This document shows, piece after piece, positions 1 to 8,536 of a stretch of 64,000 bases of DNA. Below the pieces are notes generated by a model that was not told where the DNA came from, did not search any database, and saw only the letters and a program-made list of their open reading frames with translations. Position numbers and translations under genes: made by a program. Every line of letters begins with the position of its first letter. Position 1 is the first letter of the stretch. The stretch comes from Nocardiopsis sp. CNT312 (GTDB lineage: Bacteria; Actinomycetota; Actinomycetes; Streptosporangiales; Streptosporangiaceae), in contig NZ_AZXF01000013.1 of the NCBI RefSeq assembly GCF_000515115.1, positions 26,109 through 90,108 of the forward strand. The letters run 5' to 3'.

Positions 1-336
1 GAGCAGGCGGAGGGGGTGGTCGTGGTTGAGGGTGAGGCCGAGGGCCACGGCCATGACGGCGACCGCCAGCAGCCCGCTGGCGATCGTCAGGAGGGGGTCG
101 TAGCGCACGGTGAGCCCGTCGGGGGAGTAGCCCATCATCGCGATGAAGTGCATCGACCACACCGCGACGCCGCCCAGGGTCAGGGAGGCCAGGGCTAGCC
201 ACTGCCATCGGAGGGGGCCGCGAGAGCTGCGGGCGCGCGAGGTGAAGCCCAGGCTGAGAAAGGATCCGATCGCCGCGACGACGATGGTGATCAGGAAAAC
301 GCCCGGTTGGTGGTGTTGCAGGAGGTGGTCGATCAC
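1..336 (-). CDS. MHYT-domain integral membrane protein (3' end outside window)
   Basis: This minus-strand gene starts at a GTG at 336 preceded by a GGAG-containing ribosome site and runs off the left edge, so only the first 112 codons are seen. The visible part has three hydrophobic stretches: residues about 13-28, 45-58 and 85-100. The second runs into WSMHFIAMMGY, the MHYT-type motif whose Met, His and neighbours are proposed to bind a metal in the bacterial MHYT signalling domain. Such domains sense small ligands such as oxygen, CO or NO, and either stand alone or are fused to GGDEF/EAL output. What follows the sensor here cannot be seen. The call rests on the motif and its membrane setting. 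Confidence 0.8.
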   Translation of the reverse strand, partial: MIDHLLQHHQPGVFLITIVVAAIGSFLSLGFTSRARSSRGPLRWQWLALASLTLGGVAVWSMHFIAMMGYSPDGLTVRYDPLLTIASGLLAVAVMAVALGLTLNHDHPLRLL

Positions 337-748
337 TGGTGCTTCTCCATTCCTCCGGCCGCTACGGGAAAGAATCGAGAAACGCTTTACCGTGCCGCTG
401 GGGATTACTCGGGTTGTGGTGCTCTGGAGGCTGCCTTCATCGGTCCGACGGTGGGTGTCCCGTGGGGGGCACCCCGTTCCGGTGCTCCCCTCCGGAGCGC
501 GGCGGCGAGCGGACGTGTCGCACCAGGATCCGGCATGAACGGGAGAATGCGGGACATAGCAGGTCAATCTACCTGCTGCGACGTGCCTGGTCAGTAGCCA
601 TGTGTCGTTTTAAGAAACGGTGACTTAACATTCACCGGAGCTTGCCCGGTTCGATACGGGCTCCGCTCGGGCCCAGGCCTTCACGCCGCCGGAGGTGATG
701 CGGGAGAATACCCGCACAGCCCCCCGACACCGCAGGGAGAGAACCGGT
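337..748. other. Intergenic region between divergent genes
   Basis: About 410 bases with no supported gene. It separates the MHYT gene (minus) from the small gene at 749 (plus), so promoters for both should lie here. It is less GC-rich than its surroundings around 355-420 and 590-650. It holds the perfect inverted repeat at 558-577. Short open frames here lack coding bias and ribosome sites. Confidence 0.6.
558..577. promoter_or_regulatory. Inverted repeat, possible operator or hairpin
   Basis: AGCAGGT, six bases, then ACCTGCT: a perfect 7-bp inverted repeat about 170 bases before the small gene at 749. The short arms and 6-base gap suit either a repressor site or a small RNA hairpin. No T-run follows. 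Confidence 0.35.
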
Positions 749-994
749 ATGTTCCGGATCGCTGTCAGCCACCTCACCGACGACGGGTGGCGGATCATCC
801 CGGAGCTTCGGGAGACCGCCATGACCGTGGACGAGGCGCTGCTCGCGCTGGCCAGGCACCTGCCGACCGCCGACACCTCCGGGATCGGCGGGGACGCGGT
901 GCAGCGGTCGGTCAACCGCGTCAACGACTTCCGCCGGGACGTGTCCACCGAGGACGGCGGCCGCTACCGGGTGGTCATCGCCCCGATGATGTAG
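749..994 (+). CDS. Small hypothetical protein
   Basis: 81 residues, cytoplasmic by composition, with no signal peptide or membrane segment. The ATG at 749 is chosen because GGGAGAG lies about 9 bases upstream; an in-frame ATG further upstream has no ribosome site. The protein reads as a compact alpha/beta domain: a first strand (MFRIAVSHL), a helix rich in Ala and Leu near residues 28-40, and a final strand (GRYRVVIAP). I do not recognise the family. It is monocistronic, converging on the DUF6069-like gene with a strong hairpin between them. Confidence 0.6.
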   Translation: MFRIAVSHLTDDGWRIIPELRETAMTVDEALLALARHLPTADTSGIGGDAVQRSVNRVNDFRRDVSTEDGGRYRVVIAPMM

Positions 995-1095
995 AGGTAC
1001 CCGGTCCTGGAGAACTCGGTCTCCGCTCCCGGGACCGTCCGGCTGGATGCGGGCCGCCCACCGCTCTGCCCGGTGCCCGGTCCCCGCGGACGCGC

Positions 1096-1124
1096 CGCGG
1101 CGGCCGGGAGGTCCGGCCGCCGCG
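1096..1124. terminator. Bidirectional hairpin terminator
   Basis: Perfect 12-bp GC-only stem (CGCGGCGGCCGG and its complement) with a 5-base loop, between the convergent genes ending at 994 and 1137. No U-tract, as is common for actinomycete terminators. Confidence 0.6.
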
Positions 1125-1136
1125 CGGGAATCAGGA

Positions 1137-1661
1137 TCAGATCCTCCGCGGATCCTCGCGGTACTCCGGACGCTCCACGTCCGGAAGGACGCCCTCGTGC
1201 CGTAACACCGGCTTCGGGCGCGGTCCGGACCGCACCACGGCGGTCGCGGCCACGCCGCTCAACAGCGTCGCGATCGCCACCCCGGCGGTGAGGTTGATGA
1301 AGGCCGTGGCGAACTGGGCGGCCGCTCCGGCTGCCTGTGTGAACGGTGTGACCACGGCGACGGCCGTGATCAGTCCGATCATCCACCCGAAGAACGCCCG
1401 GGGCCGTGGTGCCGTGACCAGAAGCAGGTGTAGCAGAGCGGTGGCCAGCAGAGCGGCCGCGGCCGCCGTGAAGGCGTAGACCGCGGTTCCGGTGTCACCC
1501 AGGTGTCCGGCCTCCTCCGGTGCGAGCACCGGTATTCCCAGAACACCCCGTGCGACCACGGTTCCGGCCAGGACGACCAAGGCCGCCACGACCGCGGTGG
1601 CCAGTCCCCCGGACCATAGCCGTACCGCGTTGACCGGACGTTCATGCTCGGATTCGCCCAT
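1137..1661 (-). CDS. DUF6069-like four-helix membrane protein
   Basis: 174 residues from an ATG at 1661 with a G-rich ribosome site (GGGGGGAT). A more upstream in-frame Met would add 15 charged residues without a ribosome site. Four hydrophobic segments are visible, at about residues 17-38, 58-81, 89-105 and 117-141, with short loops. The C-terminus is charged and cytoplasmic-looking. The pattern RLWSGGLATAVVAALVV, then IPVLAP, then PRPRAFFGWMIGL matches the actinobacterial DUF6069 family as I remember it. Function is unknown. The gene stands alone, divergent from alr with about 90 bases between starts. Confidence 0.7.
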   Translation of the reverse strand: MGESEHERPVNAVRLWSGGLATAVVAALVVLAGTVVARGVLGIPVLAPEEAGHLGDTGTAVYAFTAAAAALLATALLHLLLVTAPRPRAFFGWMIGLITAVAVVTPFTQAAGAAAQFATAFINLTAGVAIATLLSGVAATAVVRSGPRPKPVLRHEGVLPDVERPEYREDPRRI

Positions 1662-1753
1662 GCCCCGATCCCCCCAGAAACGGCGCCGAACTCGGTCAAA
1701 GCACACATACCCGCAGCTCCGCAGCGGTAACCAACACGTGGAACACTGGGATC

Positions 1754-2881
1754 ATGGCTCACTTCGCGCACGCGCGCGTCGATCTGGACGCGATCGCCGA
1801 CAACGCCCGCCTCCTGCGTGAGCGCGCGGGCGGGACCCCCCTCATGGGTGTGGTCAAGGCGGACGGCTACGGCCACGGCATGCTCCCGGCCGCCCGTGCC
1901 CTTCTCGCCGGAGGCGCCGCCTGGCTGGGGACGGCGTTCATCCACGAGGCCCTCGCCCTGCGCGTGGCCGGGATCACAGCACCCCTGCTCGCCTGGATCA
2001 TCCCGCCGGGCGAACCCCTCCGAGAAGCGATCGCCTCCGACGTCGACCTCGGTGTCAGCGATCGGGCCGTCCTGGACGGCGTCGTCGACGCCGCGCGGAG
2101 CCTGGGGCGCACCGCCCGAGTCCAGCTCAAGATCGACACCGGCCTCAACCGGGGCGGTATCGGCCCCGGCGTGTGGCCCTCGCTGGTGGAGGCGGCGGCG
2201 CGGGCCGAAGAGGCCGGCCACCTGCGCGTCAGCGGGGTGTGGTCGCACTTCGCCTGCGCGGACGAACCCGGGCACCCCTCCATCGTCTCGCAACTGTCCC
2301 AGTTCCGCGAGGCACTGGAGAGGGCCGACCAGTGCGGGCTGACCCCCGAGGTCCGACACATCGCCAACTCCGCCGCACTGCTCACCCTCCCCGAAGCGCG
2401 CTTCGACCTCGTGCGCGCCGGTATCGCGGCCTACGGCCTCAACCCCGTCCCCGACGTGGAGGTTCCGGGCCTGAGACCGGCGATGACCCTCCGGTCAAGG
2501 ATCGCGCTCACCAAGCGCGTCGGCCCCGGCAGCGGCGTCTCTTACGGGCACCGCTACGTCACCGACCGGGACACCACCCTCGCCCTCGTGCCGCTCGGGT
2601 ACGCCGACGGTGTCCCGCGCCACGCCACCAACCAGGGCCCCGTGCTCCTCGGAGGACGCCCCCGTGTCATCGCGGGAACAGTCTGCATGGACCAGTTCGT
2701 TGTCGATATCGGCGATGACCCGGTGGAGGCGGGTGAGTACGCGGTACTCTTCGGCGACCCCACCGGTGATCCGGACACCCCCACGGCCCAGGACTGGGCG
2801 CGGGTGCTGGAGACCATCCCCTACGAGATCGTCACGCGGGTGGGCGTCCGGGTCCCCCGCGAGTACACCGGCGGCTCCTGA
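1754..2881 (+). CDS. alr: Alanine racemase
   Basis: PLP-dependent enzyme interconverting L- and D-alanine for peptidoglycan, cytoplasmic. The 375 residues match the family length. The PLP lysine is Lys35 in VVKADGYGHG, and the catalytic tyrosine lies in SYGHRYV near residue 260. CMDQFVVDI and the RVGVRVPREY end are also typical of Alr. The ATG at 1754 follows a short leader with no strong ribosome site. It heads a same-strand run with tsaE (33 bases downstream), tsaB, rimI and tsaD, an order widely conserved in actinomycetes, so co-transcription is likely. Confidence 0.95.
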   Translation: MAHFAHARVDLDAIADNARLLRERAGGTPLMGVVKADGYGHGMLPAARALLAGGAAWLGTAFIHEALALRVAGITAPLLAWIIPPGEPLREAIASDVDLGVSDRAVLDGVVDAARSLGRTARVQLKIDTGLNRGGIGPGVWPSLVEAAARAEEAGHLRVSGVWSHFACADEPGHPSIVSQLSQFREALERADQCGLTPEVRHIANSAALLTLPEARFDLVRAGIAAYGLNPVPDVEVPGLRPAMTLRSRIALTKRVGPGSGVSYGHRYVTDRDTTLALVPLGYADGVPRHATNQGPVLLGGRPRVIAGTVCMDQFVVDIGDDPVEAGEYAVLFGDPTGDPDTPTAQDWARVLETIPYEIVTRVGVRVPREYTGGS

Positions 2882-2914
2882 GCACGCCGCCACGACCGAC
2901 CTACTGCGAGACGC

Positions 2915-3427
2915 ATGACAGACGTAACAGCCACCAACGCCGGGGCACCCCCCGTCCACGCGGTCCGGGCCGCCACCGACGGCGCGATGCGCGCCCTGGG
3001 ACGCGGCGTGGCCGCCCTCACCCGTCCCGGGGACGTGATCCTCCTGTCCGGCTCCCTCGGCGCGGGCAAGACGACGTTCACCCAGGGGCTCGGCGAGGGC
3101 CTGGGCGTCCGGGGGTCCGTGACCTCGCCGACCTTCGTCATCTCCCGCATCCACCCCTCACTGACGGGAGGCCCCGACCTCGTGCACGTGGACGCCTACC
3201 GGCTCGGCGGCGCCGACGAGATCGACGACATCGACCTCGACACGACCCTCGCAGACTCGGTGACGGTGGTGGAGTGGGGCGAGGGCGTCGCCGAGGGGCT
3301 GAGCGAGGACCGGTTGGAGATCGCCATCGAACGCCACCCCGACGACACCCGCACCGTGCGGCTGCGCCCCGTCGGCGGCCGGTGGGCCGGAACCGAGATG
3401 CCCGGCGGCGGCGCCGGGCTCGGATAG
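2915..3427 (+). CDS. tsaE: tRNA threonylcarbamoyladenosine biosynthesis ATPase TsaE
   Basis: 170 residues. TsaE is the ATPase partner of the TsaB-TsaD complex that makes t6A37 in ANN-decoding tRNAs. The Walker A motif GSLGAGKTT lies near residues 46-54, followed by SPTFVI, HVDAYRL and VVEWGEG, all family landmarks. The ATG at 2915 starts 33 bases after alr, and the stop is 10 bases before tsaB. tsaC (L-threonylcarbamoyl-AMP synthase) is not in this cluster. Confidence 0.93.
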   Translation: MTDVTATNAGAPPVHAVRAATDGAMRALGRGVAALTRPGDVILLSGSLGAGKTTFTQGLGEGLGVRGSVTSPTFVISRIHPSLTGGPDLVHVDAYRLGGADEIDDIDLDTTLADSVTVVEWGEGVAEGLSEDRLEIAIERHPDDTRTVRLRPVGGRWAGTEMPGGGAGLG

Positions 3428-3437
3428 GCGGCCGCCC

Positions 3438-4115
3438 GTGCTCTTCCTGGCCTTCGACACCGCCACCCCGGCGGTCACCGCCGCCGTCGGCGAACGTTCC
3501 GGCGACGGCACCTACACCTCGCGTGCGAGCGCCTCGTCCGTGGACGCCCGGCGCCACGGCGAGCTCCTCAGCCCCACCGTCGTCCGACTGATGGATCAGG
3601 CGGGGGCGGACTTGGGCGACCTCGACGGGATCGCCGTGGGCATCGGCCCCGGCCCCTACACGGGCCTGCGGGTGGGGCTGGCCACGGCCCACGCCCTCGC
3701 CGACGCCCTGGGGATCCCCTGCCACGGGGTCACCACCCTGGACGCGCTCGCGTTCGCCACCGGACGCGGGGAACCCTTCGCCGCGCTGACCGACGCCCGC
3801 CGCAAGGAGGTGTTCTGGGCCCGCTACGACGACCGCCTCACCCGGGTCGGTGAGGTGCGTGTCGACCGGCCCGCCGACATCGACACCGGCGGCCTGCCCC
3901 TGGTCGGGCACGGTGCCGAGATGTACGCCGAGGTGCTCGGCTCCGGCGCCGCCGCCCCGGAGCCGCTCTACCCGGACGCCTCCGCCATGGCCGAACTGGC
4001 GATGCTGCGCCTGGATCGCGGCCTGGCGCTGCCCGAGCCCCTGCCGCTCTACCTGCGCCGACCCGATGCCGTGGTGCCCGGGGCCCCGAAGAAGGTGCGC
4101 CAGTGGGTGAAGTGA
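3438..4115 (+). CDS. tsaB: tRNA t6A complex dimerisation subunit TsaB
   Basis: 225 residues from a GTG at 3438. It is an ASKHA-fold paralogue of TsaD that scaffolds the t6A-forming complex. The N-terminus LFLAFDTATPAVTAAV and the segment GIGPGPYTGLRVGLATAHAL (residues about 70-89) are diagnostic. The metal-binding histidines found in TsaD are absent, as expected for TsaB. It overlaps the rimI start by 13 bases, implying coupled translation. Confidence 0.93.
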   Translation: MLFLAFDTATPAVTAAVGERSGDGTYTSRASASSVDARRHGELLSPTVVRLMDQAGADLGDLDGIAVGIGPGPYTGLRVGLATAHALADALGIPCHGVTTLDALAFATGRGEPFAALTDARRKEVFWARYDDRLTRVGEVRVDRPADIDTGGLPLVGHGAEMYAEVLGSGAAAPEPLYPDASAMAELAMLRLDRGLALPEPLPLYLRRPDAVVPGAPKKVRQWVK

Positions 4116-4582
4116 CCGACGTGCACCTGCGCCCCATGGACACCGCAGACGTGCCCGCCGTCCTGGGCCTGGAGCGCGCGCTGTTTCCCGACGACGCGTG
4201 GAGCGAGGCCATGCTCCGCGACGAACTCGCCCAGCCCACCCGCTCCTACGTGGTTGCCGAGTCCGGCGGGGCGGTCGTCGGCTACGCGGGGCTGCGTTTG
4301 GTGCCGCCCGAGGGCGACGTCCAGACCATGGCCGTGGCCGAGCCGGTGTGGGGGCACGGCATCGGCCGCACCCTGCTCACCGAACTCCTGGAACGGGCCG
4401 CCGCGGGAGGCGTCACCGACGTCTTCCTGGAGGTGCGCGACGACAACCCGCGCGCCCGCAGGCTCTATGAGGCGTTCGGCTTCGAGGCGATCGGGGTGCG
4501 GCGCGGATACTACAAGGGGGTCGACGCCGTGGTCATGCGGCGCATGGCCCGGCCCGGAGCGGGCGGGGAGGGGCAGCGATGA
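4103..4582 (+). CDS. rimI: GNAT acetyltransferase, ribosomal protein S18 N-acetyltransferase type
   Basis: 159 residues with the GNAT fold. The acetyl-CoA loop is [11 protein letters not shown] (near 78-88) and the C-terminal landmarks are [19 protein letters not shown] and GYY. RimI acetylates the N-terminal alanine of S18 in E. coli; in actinomycetes the copy between tsaB and tsaD may act on other targets. The GTG at 4103 is preferred because AAGAAGG lies 7 bases upstream. A second GTG at 4112 overlaps the tsaB stop as GTGA and is a fair alternative. The stop overlaps the tsaD ATG. Confidence 0.88.
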   Translation: MGEVTDVHLRPMDTADVPAVLGLERALFPDDAWSEAMLRDELAQPTRSYVVAESGGAVVGYAGLRLVPPEGDVQTMAVAEPVWGHGIGRTLLTELLERAAAGGVTDVFLEVRDDNPRARRLYEAFGFEAIGVRRGYYKGVDAVVMRRMARPGAGGEGQR

Positions 4583-5616
4583 GTGGGCAGCCGTTGATCC
4601 TGGGGATCGAGACCTCGTGCGACGAGACCGGCGTGGGCCTGGTGCGCGGCTGTGAGCTGCTCAGCGACGAGGTGGCCTCCAGCGTCGACCAGCACGCACG
4701 CTTCGGCGGCGTGGTCCCCGAGGTGGCCAGTCGGGCGCACCTGGAGGCGATGGTCCCGACCGTGCGGCGCGCCCTGGACGGTGCGGGCGTGGCGATGGAC
4801 GACGTGGACGCGATCGCGGTCACTGCGGGCCCCGGCCTGGCGGGGGCGCTGCTGGTGGGCGTGTCTGCGGCCAAGGCCTACGCGATGGCGCTGGGCAAGC
4901 CGCTGTACGGGGTCAACCACCTGGTGGGGCACGTGGCGGTGGACCAACTGGAGCACGGGCCGCTGCCCAAGCCAGCCCTCGCGCTGCTGGTCTCGGGCGG
5001 GCACACCTCGCTCCTGCTCGTCAACGACCTGGCCACCGACGTGGTCTCGCTCGGCGACACGGTCGACGACGCCGCGGGCGAGGCCTACGACAAGGTGGCG
5101 CGGCTGCTGGACCTGCCCTACCCCGGCGGTCCGCCGATCGACAGGGCCGCGCGCGAGGGCGACCCGGGCGGCATCCGCTTCCCGCGCGGAAAGTGGGGCG
5201 ACGGCACCTACGACTTCTCCTTCTCCGGCCTGAAGACGGCCGTGGCCCGCCACGTGGAGGACACCGACCGCGCCGGAGGGCGTCTGGTCGTCGCCGACAT
5301 CGCCGCCTCCTTCCAGGAGTCGGTGGTGGACGTGCTCACCCGCAAGGCCGTGGACGCCTGTGTGGACCACGGGGTGGGCACGCTCGTGATCAGCGGGGGC
5401 GTGGCGGCCAACTCGGCGCTGCGCGCCCTGGCGCGGGAGCGCTGTGAGAAGGCGGGGGTCGAGCTGCGGGTGCCGCGACCGCGCCTGTGCACCGACAACG
5501 GCGCGATGATCGCCGCGCTGGGCGCGGAGGTCGTGGCGGCCGGGCTGCCGCCGTCGTCCCTGGACCTGGCCACGGACACCTCCCTGCCGGTGGGCTCGCC
5601 CCTGGCGGGCCGCTGA
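4579..5616 (+). CDS. tsaD: tRNA N6-adenosine threonylcarbamoyltransferase TsaD
   Basis: 345 residues. It transfers the threonylcarbamoyl group to A37 of tRNA. The features seen are [12 protein letters not shown] at the N-terminus, the metal-binding region [14 protein letters not shown] near 47-60, [37 protein letters not shown] and [12 protein letters not shown], all standard for the Kae1/TsaD family. The ATG at 4579 overlaps the rimI stop by four bases (ATGA). It is the last gene of the alr-tsa operon, and the oppositely oriented HxlR gene ends 44 bases later. Confidence 0.95.
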   Translation: MSGQPLILGIETSCDETGVGLVRGCELLSDEVASSVDQHARFGGVVPEVASRAHLEAMVPTVRRALDGAGVAMDDVDAIAVTAGPGLAGALLVGVSAAKAYAMALGKPLYGVNHLVGHVAVDQLEHGPLPKPALALLVSGGHTSLLLVNDLATDVVSLGDTVDDAAGEAYDKVARLLDLPYPGGPPIDRAAREGDPGGIRFPRGKWGDGTYDFSFSGLKTAVARHVEDTDRAGGRLVVADIAASFQESVVDVLTRKAVDACVDHGVGTLVISGGVAANSALRALARERCEKAGVELRVPRPRLCTDNGAMIAALGAEVVAAGLPPSSLDLATDTSLPVGSPLAGR

Positions 5617-5659
5617 GTAACCCTCCCGGCCCCGATCCTCGTCCGTTCCGAGCCCCCGT

Positions 5660-6106
5660 CTACCCTGCCGGTTCGGAGTCGTAGCTCGCGCGGTGGGCGA
5701 TCACGTCGTCCATGTGGGTCTCGGCCCAGGTCTTCAGCCCGCGCACCATGTGGTGCAGCGAGACACCGAGGCCGGTCAGTTCGTAGGTGACCGTGACGGG
5801 CACGGTGGCCACCACGGTGCGGCTCACGAGTCCGTCGCGTTCGAGTGAGCGCAGTGTCTGGGTGAGCATCTTCTGACTGACGCCCGCCAGCGCGCGGGAC
5901 AGCTCCGAGTAGCGCATCGGCCGGGGCTCCCCGGTGCAGCCTCCGCCGGACCGCTGCGGGCCGTCGCCGCCGAGGGCGGCCAGGACCAGCGCGACCCACT
6001 TGCCGGAGATCCGGTTGAGCAGTTCGCGGCTCGGACACGCCGCGAAGAAGGCGTCGTACTCCGTCTTGGCCCGTGCCCGCCGCTGGGCCGCCGTCGTGGT
6101 CGCCAC
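5660..6106 (-). CDS. HxlR-family transcriptional regulator
   Basis: 148 residues from a GTG at 6106 with GGAGGAG six bases upstream. An in-frame TTG at 6130 would extend it by eight residues with no ribosome site. The family pattern is clear: a Cys near residue 24 (FAACPSRELLNRISGKWVAL), the winged helix with RYSELSRALAGVSQKMLTQTLRSLE, the wing VPVTVTYELTGLG, then a dimerisation helix. HxlR proteins often sense electrophiles or oxidants through that N-terminal Cys and repress a divergent oxidoreductase. The divergent aldo/keto reductase fits this. An insertion near residues 50-64 (GDGPQRSGGGCTGEPR), containing a second Cys, is longer than usual. Confidence 0.88.
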   Translation of the reverse strand: MATTTAAQRRARAKTEYDAFFAACPSRELLNRISGKWVALVLAALGGDGPQRSGGGCTGEPRPMRYSELSRALAGVSQKMLTQTLRSLERDGLVSRTVVATVPVTVTYELTGLGVSLHHMVRGLKTWAETHMDDVIAHRASYDSEPAG

Positions 6107-6131
6107 CGCTCGCTCCTCCACCGACCTCAAG

Positions 6132-6144
6132 GTGCTCTACGCAC
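6132..6144. promoter_or_regulatory. Inverted repeat between divergent hxlR-type gene and aldo/keto reductase
   Basis: GTGC, five bases (TCTAC), GCAC, inside the 138-base divergent spacer. A partial direct copy, AGGTGCCTAC, follows at 6149. The location next to the regulator start suits autoregulation. That HxlR binds here is inferred only from position. Confidence 0.4.
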
Positions 6145-6244
6145 TTTCAGGTGCCTACTTCCTCTTGGAGAGCCAGTACACCAGGCTGGGCCGCGAAGCC
6201 GCAAGGCATCCGAACGGCACACCATCGAAGACAGAGGTACGAGC

Positions 6245-7111
6245 ATGTCCTCCTCCCTTCCCGGCGGTACCTGGACCCTGGGCGACCTGCCCGTCTCACG
6301 GTTCGGCTACGGCGCCATGCAGCTCGCCGGGCCCGGCGTCATGGGTCCCCCGGCCGACCGCGACGCCGCACTCGCCGTCCTCCGCGAGGCCCGGGACCTC
6401 GGGATCACGCACATCGACACCGCCGGCGTCTACGGCCCGCGCGTGACCAACCGGCTCATCCGCGAGGCGCTGCACCCCTACCCCGAAGCGCTGCACGTGG
6501 CGACCAAGGTCGGGGCCGAACGCGACGAGCGGGGAGGCTGGCCCCCGGCCCGTGAGCCCGAGGACCTGCGCCGCGCCGTCCACGAGAACCTCGAAGACCT
6601 GGGCCTGGACGCGCTCGATCTCGTCAACCTCCGGCTGGGTGACGCCCAGGGTCCGCAGCCCGGATCGCTCGCCAAGCCCCTCGAAGTACTCGTCGGGCTC
6701 CGTGAGGAGGGGCTGGTCCGGAACCTCGGGGTGAGCAACGCGACGGCGGAGCAGGTCGCCGAGGCGCGCTCGATCGCGCCGATCGTGTGCGTGCAGAACA
6801 TGTACAACCTCGCCCACCGCCAGGACGACGGGATGATCGACGAGCTCGCCGAGCAGGGCATCGCCTACGTGCCCTTCTTCCCGCTCGGCGGGTTCAGCCC
6901 CTTGCAGTCCGAGGCGCTCTCCGCCGTGGCCGCCCGGCTGGAGGCGACACCGATGTCGGTCGCCCTGGCCTGGCTGCTCCAGCGGTCGCCGAACATCCTG
7001 CTCATCGCCGGAACCTCGTCGGTGGCGCACCTGCGCGAGAACGCCGCCGGTGCGGGGCTCCGGCTCTGCGCCGAGGACCTGGCCGAACTCGATGTGATCG
7101 GCCGACCGTGA
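6245..7111 (+). CDS. Aldo/keto reductase family oxidoreductase
   Basis: 288 residues, a TIM-barrel NADPH-dependent carbonyl reductase. Family features seen: FGYGAMQLAG, HIDTAGVYG (catalytic Asp and Tyr), VATKVGAER (catalytic Lys), LGVSNATAEQ, VQNMYNLAHR, and the cofactor segment LLIAGTSSVAHLREN near the end. The strand that usually carries the catalytic His reads LDLVNLRLGD here, so the His appears to be missing. The ATG at 6245 has an AGAGG site 8 bases upstream. It is divergent from the HxlR regulator and probably controlled by it, perhaps for detoxification of reactive carbonyls. A strong hairpin follows the stop. Confidence 0.88.
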   Translation: MSSSLPGGTWTLGDLPVSRFGYGAMQLAGPGVMGPPADRDAALAVLREARDLGITHIDTAGVYGPRVTNRLIREALHPYPEALHVATKVGAERDERGGWPPAREPEDLRRAVHENLEDLGLDALDLVNLRLGDAQGPQPGSLAKPLEVLVGLREEGLVRNLGVSNATAEQVAEARSIAPIVCVQNMYNLAHRQDDGMIDELAEQGIAYVPFFPLGGFSPLQSEALSAVAARLEATPMSVALAWLLQRSPNILLIAGTSSVAHLRENAAGAGLRLCAEDLAELDVIGRP

Positions 7112-7118
7112 GGTAGTC

Positions 7119-7144
7119 GTCCGGGGCGGGCAGCCGCCCCGGAC
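7119..7144 (+). terminator. Hairpin terminator after the aldo/keto reductase
   Basis: Perfect 11-bp stem GTCCGGGGCGG with a 4-base loop, starting 8 bases after the reductase stop. Confidence 0.65.
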
Positions 7145-7453
7145 CGGCGCCGATGGAGCGGCATTTCCCCTGATGCAGAATGTGATCTCCGCTATCCGTC
7201 ATAAAGCTGTCGATACCGTGAAATCGGACGTGTCACCTTCGGTGTGAAAGCGAGTGTTCTCCGAGGACTCCACCGCCGGTTCCGGTGGGCGCGTCGCGGA
7301 CGTTTCCCCCGGTCCGGCGGTTAATCTGCCGTTGTCGCCTCCGGCGGTTCCGGTATTTTCACTTTGTGTTCGCTTTTTCGCTCATCGATTCCCTCATCGA
7401 GTCGAGCGTCCGGGGCCCGAGGCGCGATCTGGTCGATAACGCGGAGGAGTCGG
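7145..7453. other. Upstream region of the secreted protein gene
   Basis: About 310 bases without a supported gene. It becomes AT-richer at 7160-7240 and 7355-7400, where pyrimidine runs such as TTTTCACTTTGTGTTCGCTTTTTCGC stand out. These are probably promoter and leader for the gene at 7454. A short plus-strand frame at 7254 has no ribosome site. Confidence 0.5.
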
Positions 7454-8455
7454 ATGAGACGGCAACAGCGCAATCGGGGGGCGTTCCTCACCAGAGCGGC
7501 GGCGGTCACCGTGTCCGCGGCCCTCATGTGGAGCGGACAGGTGGCCCTCCCCCCGGCGGCGTCCGCCGACGCCAGGCCCCCGGCCCCGGAGCGCCCGGGG
7601 ATGCCGTCCCGCCCCGGGGTGCCCGGGGGCGCGGAGATGCCGGGGCTCGCGGGCTTCCCCGAGCACCCCGTCTCGGTGGACGTCGGCGACGCCGCTCCGG
7701 GAACGGAGGGGGCGCCGCTGCCCGGCGCGATCAACCTGGAGGACCACGAGGGCTTCGACACCGGAGGCCTCATGGGCGGGCTCTGCGCCAAGGGCCCGAA
7801 CAAGCGGGTCGAGGGCGCTTTCAACAACGAGACCGGGGCGTTCCTGCCCAAGGGGGCCTACGTCGACCGCAAGGGCCATTTCCGGCCGGACGGCCCGTGG
7901 GAGACCGTCCGGGGACGGTGCCACTTCCCCGTGCTGGGGGCCTGGGACCACCCCGGTGTCGAGCGTCGGATCACCGCCAAACACCGCAACCTGGGTACGG
8001 GTGACGACTACTACGAGTTCACCATCGCCTACGGTACGGCCTTCGAAGCGAGCACCAGCACCGGCCGCAGCGTCTCCAAGACCGTGGCCGACGACATCTT
8101 CAGCACCACTAAGACCACCAGTCACGACCACTCCTGGGCTTGGGGGTTCGCCCAGGACGTCAGCCGCCTCCGTGCCATGATCATCTCGCCGTGCACCGAG
8201 GTGTGGCTCTCGGCCACGCCCATCAAGCGGACCGTGCGCGTCCACCCGGTGTTCGAGGTCTTCGACCACGGGTTCCACCGCACCGCCGAGCGCACGGCCG
8301 GGGACGACTGGCGCGTCGCCGACGACGGTTCCCGCCTGCTCTTCGCACCCGGGTTCCACATCGACGGGACCGCCGACCGCCTCCTGCTCGACGGAACGCC
8401 GGACCTGCTGATCCAGAAGCACCAGATCAACCTCGACGACGACCTGTGCGCCTGA
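7454..8455 (+). CDS. Secreted protein of unknown fold, possibly beta-pore-forming-like
   Basis: 333 residues. The ATG at 7454 has GGAGGAG seven bases upstream, which decides against an upstream in-frame Met. A signal peptide is clear: Arg-rich start, hydrophobic residues 14-33, and a cleavage-type ASADA near 36-40. A Pro/Gly/Met-rich linker follows (42-68). The mature domain has four Cys (about 111, 156, 247, 332), enough for two disulfides. A Ser/Thr-rich stretch at 196-226 (EASTSTGRSVSKT, then STTKTTSHDHSW) with alternating polarity precedes beta-strand-like segments ending in RTVRVHPVFEVF. That pattern recalls the insertion hairpin of aerolysin/ETX-type toxins, but this is inference. I do not recognise the family. 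It is monocistronic. Confidence 0.7.
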   Translation: MRRQQRNRGAFLTRAAAVTVSAALMWSGQVALPPAASADARPPAPERPGMPSRPGVPGGAEMPGLAGFPEHPVSVDVGDAAPGTEGAPLPGAINLEDHEGFDTGGLMGGLCAKGPNKRVEGAFNNETGAFLPKGAYVDRKGHFRPDGPWETVRGRCHFPVLGAWDHPGVERRITAKHRNLGTGDDYYEFTIAYGTAFEASTSTGRSVSKTVADDIFSTTKTTSHDHSWAWGFAQDVSRLRAMIISPCTEVWLSATPIKRTVRVHPVFEVFDHGFHRTAERTAGDDWRVADDGSRLLFAPGFHIDGTADRLLLDGTPDLLIQKHQINLDDDLCA

Positions 8456-8536
8456 CGCGGTGACCCGCTTCCGGACCGGCGCGAAACCGGGGCCCGGGAC
8501 TGGAACGAGGTTCGGTCCCGTGGTTGGGTGCGGTGT

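Noticed and set aside
7254-7439. 61-codon plus-strand frame upstream of the secreted protein
   Set aside because: No ribosome site and it crosses the AT-shifted promoter region.
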